Positions 44,815 to 53,116 of a stretch of DNA of 64,000 nucleotides are shown here, in pieces (the stretch's first letter is position 1; every line of letters starts with the position of its first letter). The position numbers and the translations under genes are program-made. The stretch covers positions 62,001 through 126,000 of the forward strand of contig NZ_OBQI01000004.1 in assembly GCF_900221005.1 (NCBI RefSeq), given 5' to 3'. The stretch is from Blastococcus aggregatus (GTDB lineage Bacteria > Actinomycetota > Actinomycetes > Mycobacteriales > Geodermatophilaceae). The notes under the pieces are model-generated. The model was given only the letters and a program-made list of their open reading frames with translations, had not been told where the DNA came from and searched no databases.

Positions 44815-45207
44815 ATGTCCTCCGAGATCACCGGCACCCTCCACGAACTCGGTGACACCGATCAGACCGTGGCAGATCCGGACGACGACGTCCGTGGCCG
44901 TGTCGTGGTGGACAGGGACGACCAGGAGGTCGGTCGCGTCGACGGCCTCCTGATCGACGACGGTCGGCGTGTCCGGTTCCTGCGCGTGGCCGAGGGGGGC
45001 CTTCTCGGCTTCCTGGCCACCCACTACCTGGTTCCGGTGGAGGCCGTCGTCGCCGTCGACCCCGACTGCGTGCGGATCGACACGCAGCGCAGCGGCATGA
45101 CCGATGTTCCCGGCTACGACCCGGAGCTGGCCACCCTGCCGACCTACTACGGCACCGTCTACGGCTGGTGGGGCGTCCCGCCCTACTGGGGCGTGTACCC
45201 CCGCTGA
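44815..45207 (+). CDS. PRC-barrel protein with aromatic C-terminal tail (copy 2)
   Basis: 130 residues; GAGAGGAGAAACGCC precedes the ATG. The core DVRGRVVVDRDDQEVGRVDG, RRVRFLRVAEGGLLGFLATH, YLVPVEAVVAVD is followed by DVPGYDPEL and the tail TVYGWWGVPPYWGVYPR. It is clearly paralogous to 22036 from end to end. The matching tails suggest an aromatic membrane-surface or assembly motif. It closes the operator-bearing region. Confidence 0.85.
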   Translation: MSSEITGTLHELGDTDQTVADPDDDVRGRVVVDRDDQEVGRVDGLLIDDGRRVRFLRVAEGGLLGFLATHYLVPVEAVVAVDPDCVRIDTQRSGMTDVPGYDPELATLPTYYGTVYGWWGVPPYWGVYPR

Positions 45208-45294
45208 GGAGGATCGGACCCTCTTCGACGCCGACGGTCGGCGCCGGTCCTCCGCCGGCCGTCAACCACGAGTCGGCTGACGGCCGCGGGGGAC

Positions 45295-45456
45295 GTGGTG
45301 TTCGGATCGCGATCCACCCATCCGGGCGTGCAGGCGGCCTGGCAGTACCTGAGCGCCAGTGCTCGCGTCGCCGCGATCTACCCGTGGAACATGCCCGGCG
45401 ATCCGGTGCGGGTGCAGCCCAGCCGCGCGAGGCAGCCGGCCGTCAAGAAGGACTGA
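45295..45456 (+). pseudogene. C-terminal gene remnant with the MPGDPVRVQPSRA motif
   Basis: A 53-codon frame (VQAAWQYLSASARVAAIYPW, then NMPGDPVRVQPSRARQPAVK) with no ribosome site or upstream continuation. Its end is homologous to the remnant at 4152-4259 on the same strand (36 of 39 bases from 45391). It may be the severed 3' end of a gene, or a small protein. Confidence 0.45.
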
Positions 45457-45460
45457 GCGG

Positions 45461-46111
45461 TCACCGCGCGCGGGCGCGCTCCTCGCGCAGCGCCTGGAAG
45501 ACCCGCTTGCGCAGCACGTCCTCGTCGCGCTCGTGGATGCCGGCGAAGCTCAGGGACACCAGCCAGCGCGCACCCGAGGTCCGGTGCCAGACGACCCGGC
45601 CGCGCAGGCGGACGACGTCGTCCTCGACCGTGATGCTCACGTCCAGGGCCGTGCCGGGCTGCGGCGGGAGGCCCCAGCCGTCGACCAGGACGAGCGCCCC
45701 CGACTCGCTCAGGTCGACGGTCTCACCGACCAGCTGACCGTCGGACCAGGGCAGGTGGACCGGCAGGGCCACCCGGCCGCGCACCGCCTTGCGCCGCCGG
45801 CTCTCCTGGGCCGGGCCGGTGGCCGCCAGGTGCCAGCGCGGCTCGTTTCCCGCCTCGACCTGGACGATCCGGGCCGGCATCGTGCGCTCGCCGTCCCGGC
45901 TGCGCCAGTACAGCTCCACGTCGTCGCCCGGCGTCACCGCGGTCTTCCAGCCGGCCCCCACGCCGACGGGCCGCACGACGATGCCGAACTCCGTGGAGAC
46001 CTCGACGCCGGCGTCGACGGTGACGCCGCGGCCCACCAGCGTGACGTCGGCGCGGGTGTCCTCCGGTGGCCGGGCTGCCGCCGGATCGGGGATGTCGTTG
46101 CCGTCGGACAC
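45461..46111 (-). CDS. PilZ-domain c-di-GMP-binding protein
   Basis: 216 residues. The PilZ domain (about 100-205) begins with the c-di-GMP box RRRKAVRGRV and has the second element VDLSESGALV, close to D/N-x-S-x-x-G. The N-terminal half (TEFGIVVRPVGVGAGWKTAV, DDVELYWRSRDGERTMPARI) resembles a YcgR-N beta barrel. It should report c-di-GMP levels to a motility, secretion or cell-envelope target. It starts 3 bp after the stop of the small gene at 46115, so they are co-transcribed. Confidence 0.88.
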   Translation of the reverse strand: MSDGNDIPDPAAARPPEDTRADVTLVGRGVTVDAGVEVSTEFGIVVRPVGVGAGWKTAVTPGDDVELYWRSRDGERTMPARIVQVEAGNEPRWHLAATGPAQESRRRKAVRGRVALPVHLPWSDGQLVGETVDLSESGALVLVDGWGLPPQPGTALDVSITVEDDVVRLRGRVVWHRTSGARWLVSLSFAGIHERDEDVLRKRVFQALREERARAR

Positions 46112-46114
46112 GGG

Positions 46115-46288
46115 TTACAGGCGCTGCGCGATGGAGTTCACGACGGCGCGCAGGGCGACGGCGGACTCGGCGAGCCGGTCGGCGAGGAGCAGGTCCAGAT
46201 CGGCGTCGTGCAGGTCGTCGACGCAGGACAGCGGGACGAGGCCCTCCGCGACGGAGGGGTGGGCGGGCGGGGCGACGAGCGGGGGCAT
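46115..46288 (-). CDS. Small protein upstream of the PilZ gene
   Basis: 57 residues from ATG 46288. Two helices are likely (VDDLHDADLDLLLADRLAES, AVALRAVVNSIAQRL) with one Cys. Strong coding bias and the 3-bp gap to the PilZ start support it, though the ribosome site is weak. No family known. Confidence 0.5.
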   Translation of the reverse strand: MPPLVAPPAHPSVAEGLVPLSCVDDLHDADLDLLLADRLAESAVALRAVVNSIAQRL

Positions 46289-46534
46289 GGCGGGCTCTTC
46301 CGGACGGGGTGGCGTGCCGGTTCGCCGGCAGATCCGACCCTCCGCGCCGCACCGCAGGCGACGGGGCAGGGATCCGCAGGAAAGGCGCAAGACCGGCCGA
46401 CGGCGCCGATCCGTCCCCCCTCGGGGTGAGGAGCGGCCCCGAACCCGGCTGCCCCGCACGAGTTCGGGCAAGGCTGGTCGAAGCCAGGACGTCGGACCCA
46501 TCGGACCGGCGCGCGACCAGCGGAGGGGGGCGGG

Positions 46535-47023
46535 ATGAAGCACGCACTCGTGGCGTACGGCGTCGTCCTCGTCGTGCTCCTCATGCTCGCCCGTCAGTAC
46601 GAGGCGGCCGGCTGGACCGGCGTCGACGCGCTCGACGTCGCCACCGCCCTGGTGAACGCCCTGCTGGTCGTCGCCGTGGCCGCCGGTCTGCTGCTCGCGG
46701 GGCGGCTCTCGCTGGCCGCCTGGGCCCGCTCGATGCAGCGGTGGCACCGCGCCCGGTCCGCCGCCGCGGGCCGCGTCGTGCCGGACGCCCAGATCGTCGG
46801 CGTCACCTCCTGGCGCGCCGGTGCCCACCCCTCCCCCGCGCCGCCCGCGCTCCCCGCGCCTCCCGGCCCCGTGCCCGGCCCCGCACCCGACCCTGCACGG
46901 CCCGGCCGCGCGCCGCTGCCGGCACAGACCTCGCCGGCGGGCTTCACCTACGTCGGCCCCTCCTACGCCCACGAGGCGCCGGCGGCTCCGCCGTTCCCCG
47001 AGCGCCGCGGCCACCGGATCTGA
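46535..47023 (+). CDS. Membrane protein with proline-rich cytoplasmic tail
   Basis: 162 residues; AGCGGAGGGGGGCGGG precedes the ATG. Two membrane helices (YGVVLVVLLMLARQY and VNALLVVAVAAGLLLAGRLS) are followed by a tail with a long Pro/Ala run (SPAPPALPAPPGPVPGPAPD). Pro-rich tails often carry partner-binding sites. Function unknown. Confidence 0.7.
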   Translation: MKHALVAYGVVLVVLLMLARQYEAAGWTGVDALDVATALVNALLVVAVAAGLLLAGRLSLAAWARSMQRWHRARSAAAGRVVPDAQIVGVTSWRAGAHPSPAPPALPAPPGPVPGPAPDPARPGRAPLPAQTSPAGFTYVGPSYAHEAPAAPPFPERRGHRI

Positions 47024-47139
47024 TCCTCGCGGTGTCGCATCCCTGGTCGCATCGGCCGATCAGCCGCTAGGCTTTCTCCGTCGGGAAGGCCCTGCGCTAT
47101 GGCAGGACCCCGATGCACCACCTCAGCAAGGAGCGAGCA

Positions 47140-47343
47140 ATGCCCGAAGGAACTGTCAAGTGGTTCAACGCCGAGAAGGGGTTCGGCTTCGCCACCCCCG
47201 ACGGCGGCGGACCTGATGTGTTCGTCCACTACTCCGCCATCCAGTCCAGCGGGTACCGCTCGCTCGATGAAGGCCAGCGGATCGCGTTCGACATCGAGCA
47301 GGGCCAGAAGGGCCCGCAGGCTGCGAACGTCACCCCGCTCTGA
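47140..47343 (+). CDS. Cold-shock protein, CspA family
   Basis: 67 residues; AAGGAGCGAGCA precedes the ATG. RNP1 (KGFGFATPD) and RNP2 (DVFVHYSAI) are intact, and the start [17 protein letters not shown] is typical of actinobacterial CspA. It is a single-stranded nucleic-acid-binding RNA chaperone. The leader is about 100 bases long and a strong terminator follows. Confidence 0.95.
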   Translation: MPEGTVKWFNAEKGFGFATPDGGGPDVFVHYSAIQSSGYRSLDEGQRIAFDIEQGQKGPQAANVTPL

Positions 47344-47359
47344 TCTCCTGATCAGCACG

Positions 47360-47396
47360 CAGCGCCCCCGCCCGGTTCGTCCGGGCGGGGGCGCTG
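47360..47396 (+). terminator. Strong hairpin terminator after cspA
   Basis: A perfect 16-bp stem (left arm CAGCGCCCCCGCCCGG) with loop TTCGT, 17 bp after the stop; a short TCGTTCCT stretch follows. Confidence 0.8.
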
Positions 47397-47414
47397 TCGT
47401 TCCTGCTGTCGTTC

Positions 47415-47870
47415 CTAGGAGGTGCGGGGCACGTACCCGCCGACGAGCGCCTGCATGAGCAGCGCCCCGGCCTCCGGCCCGACGGCGGTCGCGGCGTCGG
47501 CGAACGCGCGCCAGCGCTGCCGCTCGACCTCGGTCGGGGCGTTCTCCGCCCGCGCGACCAGCTGTTCGAGCAACCGGTCCCACTCCCCCTGCGGGGTCGG
47601 CCACAGCCCGGCCAGCCGCCGCGCCTCCGCCGAGATCGCGGTGACCCGCACGATGTCGCCGGCGTGGTTGGTCAGCGGCTCGATGTAGCCGGCCGACGCC
47701 AGCGCCTTCGCGGCCACGGTCACCTCGGCCTTGGGCAGGCCGCTGGCCGGCACCACCGCGCCCAGCAGGTAGGGCGAACCGCCGTGATCGGGGGTGTCCA
47801 CGAGCCGGGCGATGGCCCGCAGCACGGGCAGGTCGCGGGTGAACCAGGTGTCGGGCAACGGGGAGGTCAC
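47415..47870 (-). CDS. Small helical protein, winged-helix-like
   Basis: 151 residues from GTG 47870. The first 80 residues have a helix-turn-helix look: LPVLRAIARLVDTPDHGGSP, GLPKAEVTVAAKALASAGYI, then a wing-like EPLTNHAGDIVRVTAISAEA. The C-terminal half is helical (EWDRLLEQLVARAENAPTEV). It could be a DNA-binding regulator, but no family is certain. Confidence 0.6.
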   Translation of the reverse strand: MTSPLPDTWFTRDLPVLRAIARLVDTPDHGGSPYLLGAVVPASGLPKAEVTVAAKALASAGYIEPLTNHAGDIVRVTAISAEARRLAGLWPTPQGEWDRLLEQLVARAENAPTEVERQRWRAFADAATAVGPEAGALLMQALVGGYVPRTS

Positions 47871-47967
47871 CGGGCCATCCTCCCCGCCCCGCCGCACGAG
47901 GCGGCGCCCCGCCCCGGGGACAGGGGGGCGGAGCGCCGGCCGAGGAGCCCTCGGCGGTCGAGTGGGC

Positions 47968-48618
47968 TCAGCGGTCGCGGACGCCGGTCAGCCCCGGCCG
48001 GACGGCCAGGATCACGCCGAGCACCGTGTAGCCGGCGAGCAGGTGGGCCGCACCGACGAAGGAGCCGACCTCGGCGGCGGCGAGCGCGGAGACCGGCAGC
48101 ATGACCAGCACCCAGGTCTCCGCGACGGCCGGCCACGCCCGCGCGGCGCCGCGCCACCGGCCGGCGATCGCGATCCGGATGCCGATCGCCGCCATGCCCA
48201 GCATGGACAGCGGCCAGAAGGCGTCCAGCGCCAGGAAGACGGCGTCCTCGGAGAGGTCCGGGGCGACCATCCACTGGATCGAGGACGCGATGGCCAGGGC
48301 CAGCATGACGTGCTCGACGTGCAGGAAGCGCCGGGCCAGCCGGCCGGTGCCGGTGGCCCCGGTCCGCTTCTGGACGGCGACCAACGCGACGAGGCCGAGC
48401 TGGAACAGCAGCGAGCTGGCCTTGTAGTACAGCGGGTACTCGCCGTCGACCGGGTCGATGTCGTAGGTGAGCACGGTGCCGATCGCCCAGGCGGCCGCGC
48501 CGGTCGCCATCGCCAGCCCGCCGAGCCGGACGAAGCGGGTGGGGTCGGACGTCGGCATCGACGCGTGCGGCGCGGCGGTGTCGGTGCGGGCGGGTGCCGG
48601 GCTGGCGCTGACGGTCAT
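47968..48618 (-). CDS. Six-helix membrane protein
   Basis: 216 residues; CCGGAGGACCG precedes the ATG. Helices include LAMATGAAAWAIGTVLTY, SSLLFQLGLVALVAVQK, VMLALAIASSIQWMV, MLGMAAIGIRIAIAG, WVLVMLPVSALAAAEVGSF and LLAGYTVLGVILAV. Unknown function. It diverges from the kinase gene at 48793. Confidence 0.75.
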   Translation of the reverse strand: MTVSASPAPARTDTAAPHASMPTSDPTRFVRLGGLAMATGAAAWAIGTVLTYDIDPVDGEYPLYYKASSLLFQLGLVALVAVQKRTGATGTGRLARRFLHVEHVMLALAIASSIQWMVAPDLSEDAVFLALDAFWPLSMLGMAAIGIRIAIAGRWRGAARAWPAVAETWVLVMLPVSALAAAEVGSFVGAAHLLAGYTVLGVILAVRPGLTGVRDR

Positions 48619-48792
48619 CGGTCCTCCGGATCAGGGCGCGACGCCCCGGTGGCATCGCCAGGGACGACCGTGGCGGGAGCGCGTCCCGGGCGCCCAGGGG
48701 CGGCGCACCCGATCCCGCCCGGCCGGTGTCCCGTCCGGATCGGGACGCCGCGTCCCTGTCCACCGGGACGTCCGGCCCGACAGAATCCGCGC

Positions 48793-50901
48793 GTGCAGGT
48801 CCGGGAGCCCGTCGACGCGGTCGCGCCCGCGGTGCCCCTCCCGCGGTGGGACCGGGTGGCGCCCGCGGTCGGCTGGCTCGGGGCGGCCGCCACGCTCGCC
48901 GCCGTCGCCGGCACCGCCGTCCTGGACGCCGCCACACCGGAGGCGGCCCGGACGGCCACCGAATCGGGGCTGGGCTGGGAGATCGGGCTCTCCGGCCTCC
49001 TGCTCGCCGTCCCCGGTGCGCTGCTGCTCGGCCGGGCCCCGCGCAACGCCGTCTCCTGGGTCGTCGCCGGCACCGGCCTGTTCTGGGCGCTCGACGGGCT
49101 GGCGTCGTCCTGGCTGCTCTACGCGCTGGAGAGCGACCCGCCGCTGCCAGGCGCCTCGTTCGCGTTCTGGTTCGTGCAGCGCTTCGGCGCGTGGCTGCTG
49201 CTCGGCCTGCCGCTGCTGCTCCTGCTCTACCCCGACGGCCGGCTCCCGGCCGGACGCTGGCGCACCGTCTCCCTGGTCGCGCTCGGCTGCACCGCCCTCC
49301 TTCCGGTGCTGGTGCTGATCACACCGGCGGCGATCCTCGACCGGCGCGCGGAGCAGCCGCTCCCCGACGCCTTCCAGGGGCTCCGGCTCGACCCGACCAG
49401 CCTCCCGCTGCCCGAGAGCGTGGCCCTGCCGCTGCTCGACCTCGCCTGGCCGCTGGGGGCGGTCGGCATCCTGCTGCCGCTCGCGGTCGTCGTGCACCGG
49501 CTGCGGGCGGCGACGGGGGACGACCGGCGGCGGATGCGCTGGCTGCTCTGGGCGGGCGTCGTCGACGCGCTGGTCATGCTCGGCGCGTTGCTCTTCCCCT
49601 CCACCACCGTCAGCTACGACCTGGCCCTGGCGATCGGCCTGACCGGGCTCGCGGTCACCGTCGGCATCCTGCGGCCGCGGGCCGTCGACATCGACCGGCT
49701 GCTCGGCGGCACGCTGGTCTACGGCGGCCTCGCGGTCGGTGTCGTCGTCCTGGACCTGCTCGTCCTCGGGACCGCCGGGGTGCTCCTCGACGACCGTTTC
49801 GACGAACGGAACGCCCTGCTCGTCACGCTGCTGGTGGTCGCGGTCGGCTACGTGCCGCTGCGGGCGGCGCTCTGGCGCATCGTCCGCCGCTGGGTGCTGG
49901 GCGAGCGCGCGGACCCCTACCGCGTGGTGTCCGGCCTGGCGGAGCGGCTGGAGCGCAGCGACGACGCCGACCAGCAGCTCATGGCCGTCGCGGCGGCGGT
50001 GGCCGAGGCCTTCCGGTCGCCCTACGTCGGCGTCGAGGTCGCCTCCGTCGGCGGTGGCCGGCTGCTGGCCGAGCACGGGGACCGGCCGGCCGCGGTGCAG
50101 TCGCTGCCCATCGCCTACCGGGGCGAGGAGATCGGCCGGCTGCTCCTGCCCGAGCGGGGCGTGCGCGCGCAGCTGCTCACCCGGGACGAGCGGCTGCTCG
50201 CCGACGTCGTCCGGCAGGCCGCCGCGGCCGCGCGGGCCAGCTCGCTGGCCGCCGAGCTGCAGGCCAGCCGCGAGCAGCTCGTCGCCGCGCGGGAGGAGGA
50301 GCGCCGCCGGCTGCGCCGCGACCTGCACGACGGCCTGGGGCCCAGCCTCGGCGCGGTGGTGCTGCGCATCGACACCGCCCGCAACCTCGCCGCCGCCGGC
50401 CGCGCCGAGGAGTCCGACCAGGTGCTGCGGCAGGCCCGGGACGACGTCGCGGCCGCGCTCGCCGACGTCCGCCGGCTGGTGCACGACCTCCGCCCGCCCG
50501 CGCTCGACGACCTCGGCCTGACCGGCGCCGTCCGCCAGCAGGCCGAACGCGTGCTGCCGCCCGCGGTGGTCGCGACGGTCACCGCGGCCGACGACGGCGA
50601 GCTGCCCGCGGCGGTCGAGGTCGCCGCCTACCGGATCGCGTCGGAGGCGCTGGCCAACGTGGCCCGGCACGCGAGAGCGTCCCGGGTGGACGTCACGCTC
50701 GAGCGCGAGCACGGCGCCCTGGTGGTCACCGTCGCCGACGACGGCACCGGCATCCCGCCGGACGCCGCGGCCGGGGTCGGGCTGGTGTCGCTGCGCGAGC
50801 GGGCCGCGGAGCTGGGCGGGTCGTGCACGGTCGAGTGCCCCGCCGGTGGCGGGACGGTGGTGCGTGCGGTGCTGCCCGTGGGAGGAGCTTCAGATGGCTG
50901 A
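48793..50901 (+). CDS. NarL-type sensor histidine kinase with multi-helix membrane sensor
   Basis: 702 residues from GTG 48793. No ribosome site is seen, and CAGAAT lies 8 bp upstream, so a leaderless transcript is likely. About eight to ten membrane helices cover residues 25-350, followed by a GAF-like region (RVVSGLAERLERSDDADQQL, SLPIAYRGEEIGRLLLPERG), the HisKA_3 phosphoacceptor in RDLHDGLGPSLGAVVLRI and an ATPase domain (VADDGTGIPPDAAAGVGLVS LRERA). It phosphorylates the LuxR-type regulator that overlaps its 3' end by 8 bp. Confidence 0.9.
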   Translation: MQVREPVDAVAPAVPLPRWDRVAPAVGWLGAAATLAAVAGTAVLDAATPEAARTATESGLGWEIGLSGLLLAVPGALLLGRAPRNAVSWVVAGTGLFWALDGLASSWLLYALESDPPLPGASFAFWFVQRFGAWLLLGLPLLLLLYPDGRLPAGRWRTVSLVALGCTALLPVLVLITPAAILDRRAEQPLPDAFQGLRLDPTSLPLPESVALPLLDLAWPLGAVGILLPLAVVVHRLRAATGDDRRRMRWLLWAGVVDALVMLGALLFPSTTVSYDLALAIGLTGLAVTVGILRPRAVDIDRLLGGTLVYGGLAVGVVVLDLLVLGTAGVLLDDRFDERNALLVTLLVVAVGYVPLRAALWRIVRRWVLGERADPYRVVSGLAERLERSDDADQQLMAVAAAVAEAFRSPYVGVEVASVGGGRLLAEHGDRPAAVQSLPIAYRGEEIGRLLLPERGVRAQLLTRDERLLADVVRQAAAAARASSLAAELQASREQLVAAREEERRRLRRDLHDGLGPSLGAVVLRIDTARNLAAAGRAEESDQVLRQARDDVAAALADVRRLVHDLRPPALDDLGLTGAVRQQAERVLPPAVVATVTAADDGELPAAVEVAAYRIASEALANVARHARASRVDVTLEREHGALVVTVADDGTGIPPDAAAGVGLVSLRERAAELGGSCTVECPAGGGTVVRAVLPVGGASDG

Positions 50902-51553
50902 ACCGGACGAAGGGCCGCTGCGGGTGCTGGTCGTCGACGACCACCCGGTCTACCGCGACGGGCTGGCGATGCTGCTCGGCTCGGTGCCGGGCCTGGTCGT
51001 CGTCGGCACCGCCGCCGACGGCGCCGAGGCAGTGCGCTGCGCCCGCGAGGAGCAGCCCGACGTCGTCGTCATGGACGTGCAGATGCCGGGGATGGACGGC
51101 ATCGCGGCCACCCGGGCCATCACCTCGGAGTCGCCGTCGGTCGGCGTGGTGGTGCTGACGATGAGCGAGGACGACGGCACCGTCTTCTCCGCCGTCCGGG
51201 CCGGGGCGCGCGGCTACCTGCTCAAGGGCGCCGACCAGGAGGAGGTCGTGCGGGCGATCACCACGGTCGCCGGCGGCGGGGCGGTGTTCGGCGCGGCCCT
51301 CGCCCGCCGGATCGCGGAGTTCTTCACCGCCGGGCCGACCGGCCCGGAGACGGTGTTCCCCCAGCTCACCGCGCGGGAGCGGGAGGTGCTGGACCTCGTC
51401 GCGGCCGGGCGGTCCAACGCGCAGATCGCCGCCGCGCTGTACCTGTCGCCCAAGACAGTGCGGAACAACGTCTCCAACGTGCTGGCCAAGCTGCACGTCA
51501 CCGACCGGGCGCAGGCGATCGTCCGCGCCCGGGACGCCGGCCTGGGTCGCTGA
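50894..51553 (+). CDS. NarL/LuxR-family response regulator
   Basis: 219 residues; GGAGGAGCTTC precedes the ATG. Receiver: VLVVDDHPVYRDG, Asp61 in VVVMDVQMPGMDG, Thr/Lys in VVLTMSE and YLLKGAD. The LuxR helix-turn-helix is in LTAREREVLDLVAAGRSNAQ, LYLSPKTVRNNVSNVLAKLH. Paired with the kinase before it. The regulon is unknown; the gene belongs to the conserved part of the chromosome, outside the 11-bp operator region. Confidence 0.92.
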   Translation: MAEPDEGPLRVLVVDDHPVYRDGLAMLLGSVPGLVVVGTAADGAEAVRCAREEQPDVVVMDVQMPGMDGIAATRAITSESPSVGVVVLTMSEDDGTVFSAVRAGARGYLLKGADQEEVVRAITTVAGGGAVFGAALARRIAEFFTAGPTGPETVFPQLTAREREVLDLVAAGRSNAQIAAALYLSPKTVRNNVSNVLAKLHVTDRAQAIVRARDAGLGR

Positions 51554-51594
51554 GCCGCGGGAATGGCCGTCCGGCGGCGTCCGTTCGTCTGGAC

Positions 51595-52008
51595 ATGACG
51601 ACCTCCTCCCAGCAGCCCCAGGTGCAGAAGACCGACGAGGAGTGGCGCGCGCAGCTGTCGCCGGAGGAGTACGCGGTGCTCCGCCAGGCCGGCACCGAGC
51701 GCGCCTGGACCGGTGAGTACGTCGACACCAAGACCGTCGGCGTCTACGGGTGCCGGGCCTGCGGCGCCGAGCTGTTCACGTCCGAGACCAAGTTCGACTC
51801 GCACTGCGGCTGGCCGTCGTTCTACGAGGCGTCGGCCGACGACAACGTGATCCTCCGCGAGGACCGCAGCTACGGGATGGTCCGCACCGAGGTGCTGTGC
51901 AAGAGCTGCCACAGCCACCTCGGGCACCTCTTCGACGACGCCCCCCAGACGCCCACCGGCGACCGCTACTGCATCAACAGCGTGAGCATCAAGCTGCACG
52001 AGGCGTGA
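51595..52008 (+). CDS. msrB: Peptide-methionine (R)-S-oxide reductase MsrB
   Basis: 137 residues from ATG 51595. Four zinc cysteines in two C-x2-C pairs (GCRACG, LCKSCHSHLG), SHCGWPSF, and the catalytic Cys126 in GDRYCINSVS. It reduces methionine-R-sulfoxide in proteins with thioredoxin. It lies next to hemQ, an arrangement I recall from other actinobacteria. Confidence 0.96.
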   Translation: MTTSSQQPQVQKTDEEWRAQLSPEEYAVLRQAGTERAWTGEYVDTKTVGVYGCRACGAELFTSETKFDSHCGWPSFYEASADDNVILREDRSYGMVRTEVLCKSCHSHLGHLFDDAPQTPTGDRYCINSVSIKLHEA

Positions 52009-52117
52009 TCCCGGATCCGGCGCGGGGGCCGGAGGCCTCCCGCCGGAGACGGGAAGACACGCTCGTCGCAGCCGGGGGACGGCCACTGGCCGCGGTGTCG
52101 TCCGGAGGACGACAGTG

Positions 52118-52834
52118 TCATGCCAGGTCGTGCACGATCTCGGCGATCGACTTGCGGACGCCGGTGTAGAACGGGATCTCCTCGCGCACGTGCCGGCGGG
52201 CGCGGCTGGCGCGCAGGTCGCGCATGAGGTCGACGATGCGGTGCAGCTCGTCGGCCTCGAAGGCGAGCATCCACTCGTAGTCGCCGAGGCCGAACGAGGC
52301 GACGGTGTTGGCCCGCACGTCCGGGTAGGGCCGCGCCTGCATGCCGTGCTCCTTGAGCATGTCGCGGCGCTCCTCGTCGGGGAGCAGGTACCACTCGTAG
52401 GACCGCACGAACGGGTAGACGCAGACGTAGCGGCGCGGCTCCTCGTCGGCGAGGAACGCCGGGATGTGGCTGCGGTTGAACTCCGCCGGGCGGTGCAGCG
52501 CCATCTGCGACCAGACCGGGTCCAGGTGCCGGCCGAGCGTCGTGCGGCGGAGGCGGGTGTAGGCCTCCTGCAGCGCGTCCGGCGTCTCGGCGTGCCACCA
52601 GACCATGACGTCGGCGTCGGCGCGCAGGCCGGCGACGTCGTAGATCCCGCGGACGACGACGTCCTTGCCGGCGAGCTCGTCGATCAGCGCGGACGCCTCG
52701 TCCGCGGCGGCGGTGCGGGCGTCGTCGGCCAGCGGGCGGGCCAACCTGAACACCGACCACATCGTGTAACGGATGCTCGCGTTGAGCTCGTTCGCCCGCT
52801 TGCCGATGCTGCGTTCTTCGGTCTGCTCGGTCAT
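52118..52834 (-). CDS. hemQ: Coproheme decarboxylase (HemQ/ChdC)
   Basis: 238 residues from ATG 52834. Signature segments: [56 protein letters not shown] with the reactive Tyr region, and [33 protein letters not shown] near the axial His. It converts coproheme to heme b with peroxide, the last step of the coproporphyrin-dependent pathway. hemY and hemE lie upstream on the same strand; the ferrochelatase is not in the window. Confidence 0.95.
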   Translation of the reverse strand: MTEQTEERSIGKRANELNASIRYTMWSVFRLARPLADDARTAAADEASALIDELAGKDVVVRGIYDVAGLRADADVMVWWHAETPDALQEAYTRLRRTTLGRHLDPVWSQMALHRPAEFNRSHIPAFLADEEPRRYVCVYPFVRSYEWYLLPDEERRDMLKEHGMQARPYPDVRANTVASFGLGDYEWMLAFEADELHRIVDLMRDLRASRARRHVREEIPFYTGVRKSIAEIVHDLA

Positions 52835-52901
52835 GGCCCCATCATCCCCCCGGACGCAGACCCGCCCGCGACCCGGTGTGCGGGTCACGGGCGGGGGCGG
52901 T

Positions 52902-53051
52902 TCACCGAGCCGCGGGCCGGGCGCCGAGCAGGTCTGCGTGCGCCTCGCGGCAGTCGTCGCACGCGGCCAGCCACACGTGGTGGCGGAAGCAGCGGGCGGC
53001 GCGGCGGGGTCGAGGGGCGGTCGGGTGGGTCTGGTCGTGCTGGGTGCTCAC
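52902..53051 (-). CDS. Small cysteine/histidine protein between hemQ and the hemY cluster
   Basis: 49 residues from GTG 53051. The C-terminal half has [20 protein letters not shown] (Cys-x10-Cys-x2-Cys with nearby His), a possible zinc or heme-related binding site. The ribosome site is weak. Its position inside the heme gene run is suggestive. Confidence 0.5.
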   Translation of the reverse strand: MSTQHDQTHPTAPRPRRAARCFRHHVWLAACDDCREAHADLLGARPAAR

Positions 53052-53116
53052 GTCCGTGCAACACCGGCGGCTGCACCGGGATGCCCGCCTCCCGGTGTCC
53101 TCCGCCACGCCGGTAC

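Noticed and set aside
46289-46534. Possible gene between the PilZ operon and the membrane protein at 46535
   Set aside because: The interval lacks an open frame with coding bias on either strand.
48631-50712. A 693-residue minus-strand frame opposite the NarL-type kinase
   Set aside because: It is an antisense shadow with skewed Arg/Gln/Gly content; the kinase on the plus strand has all motifs.
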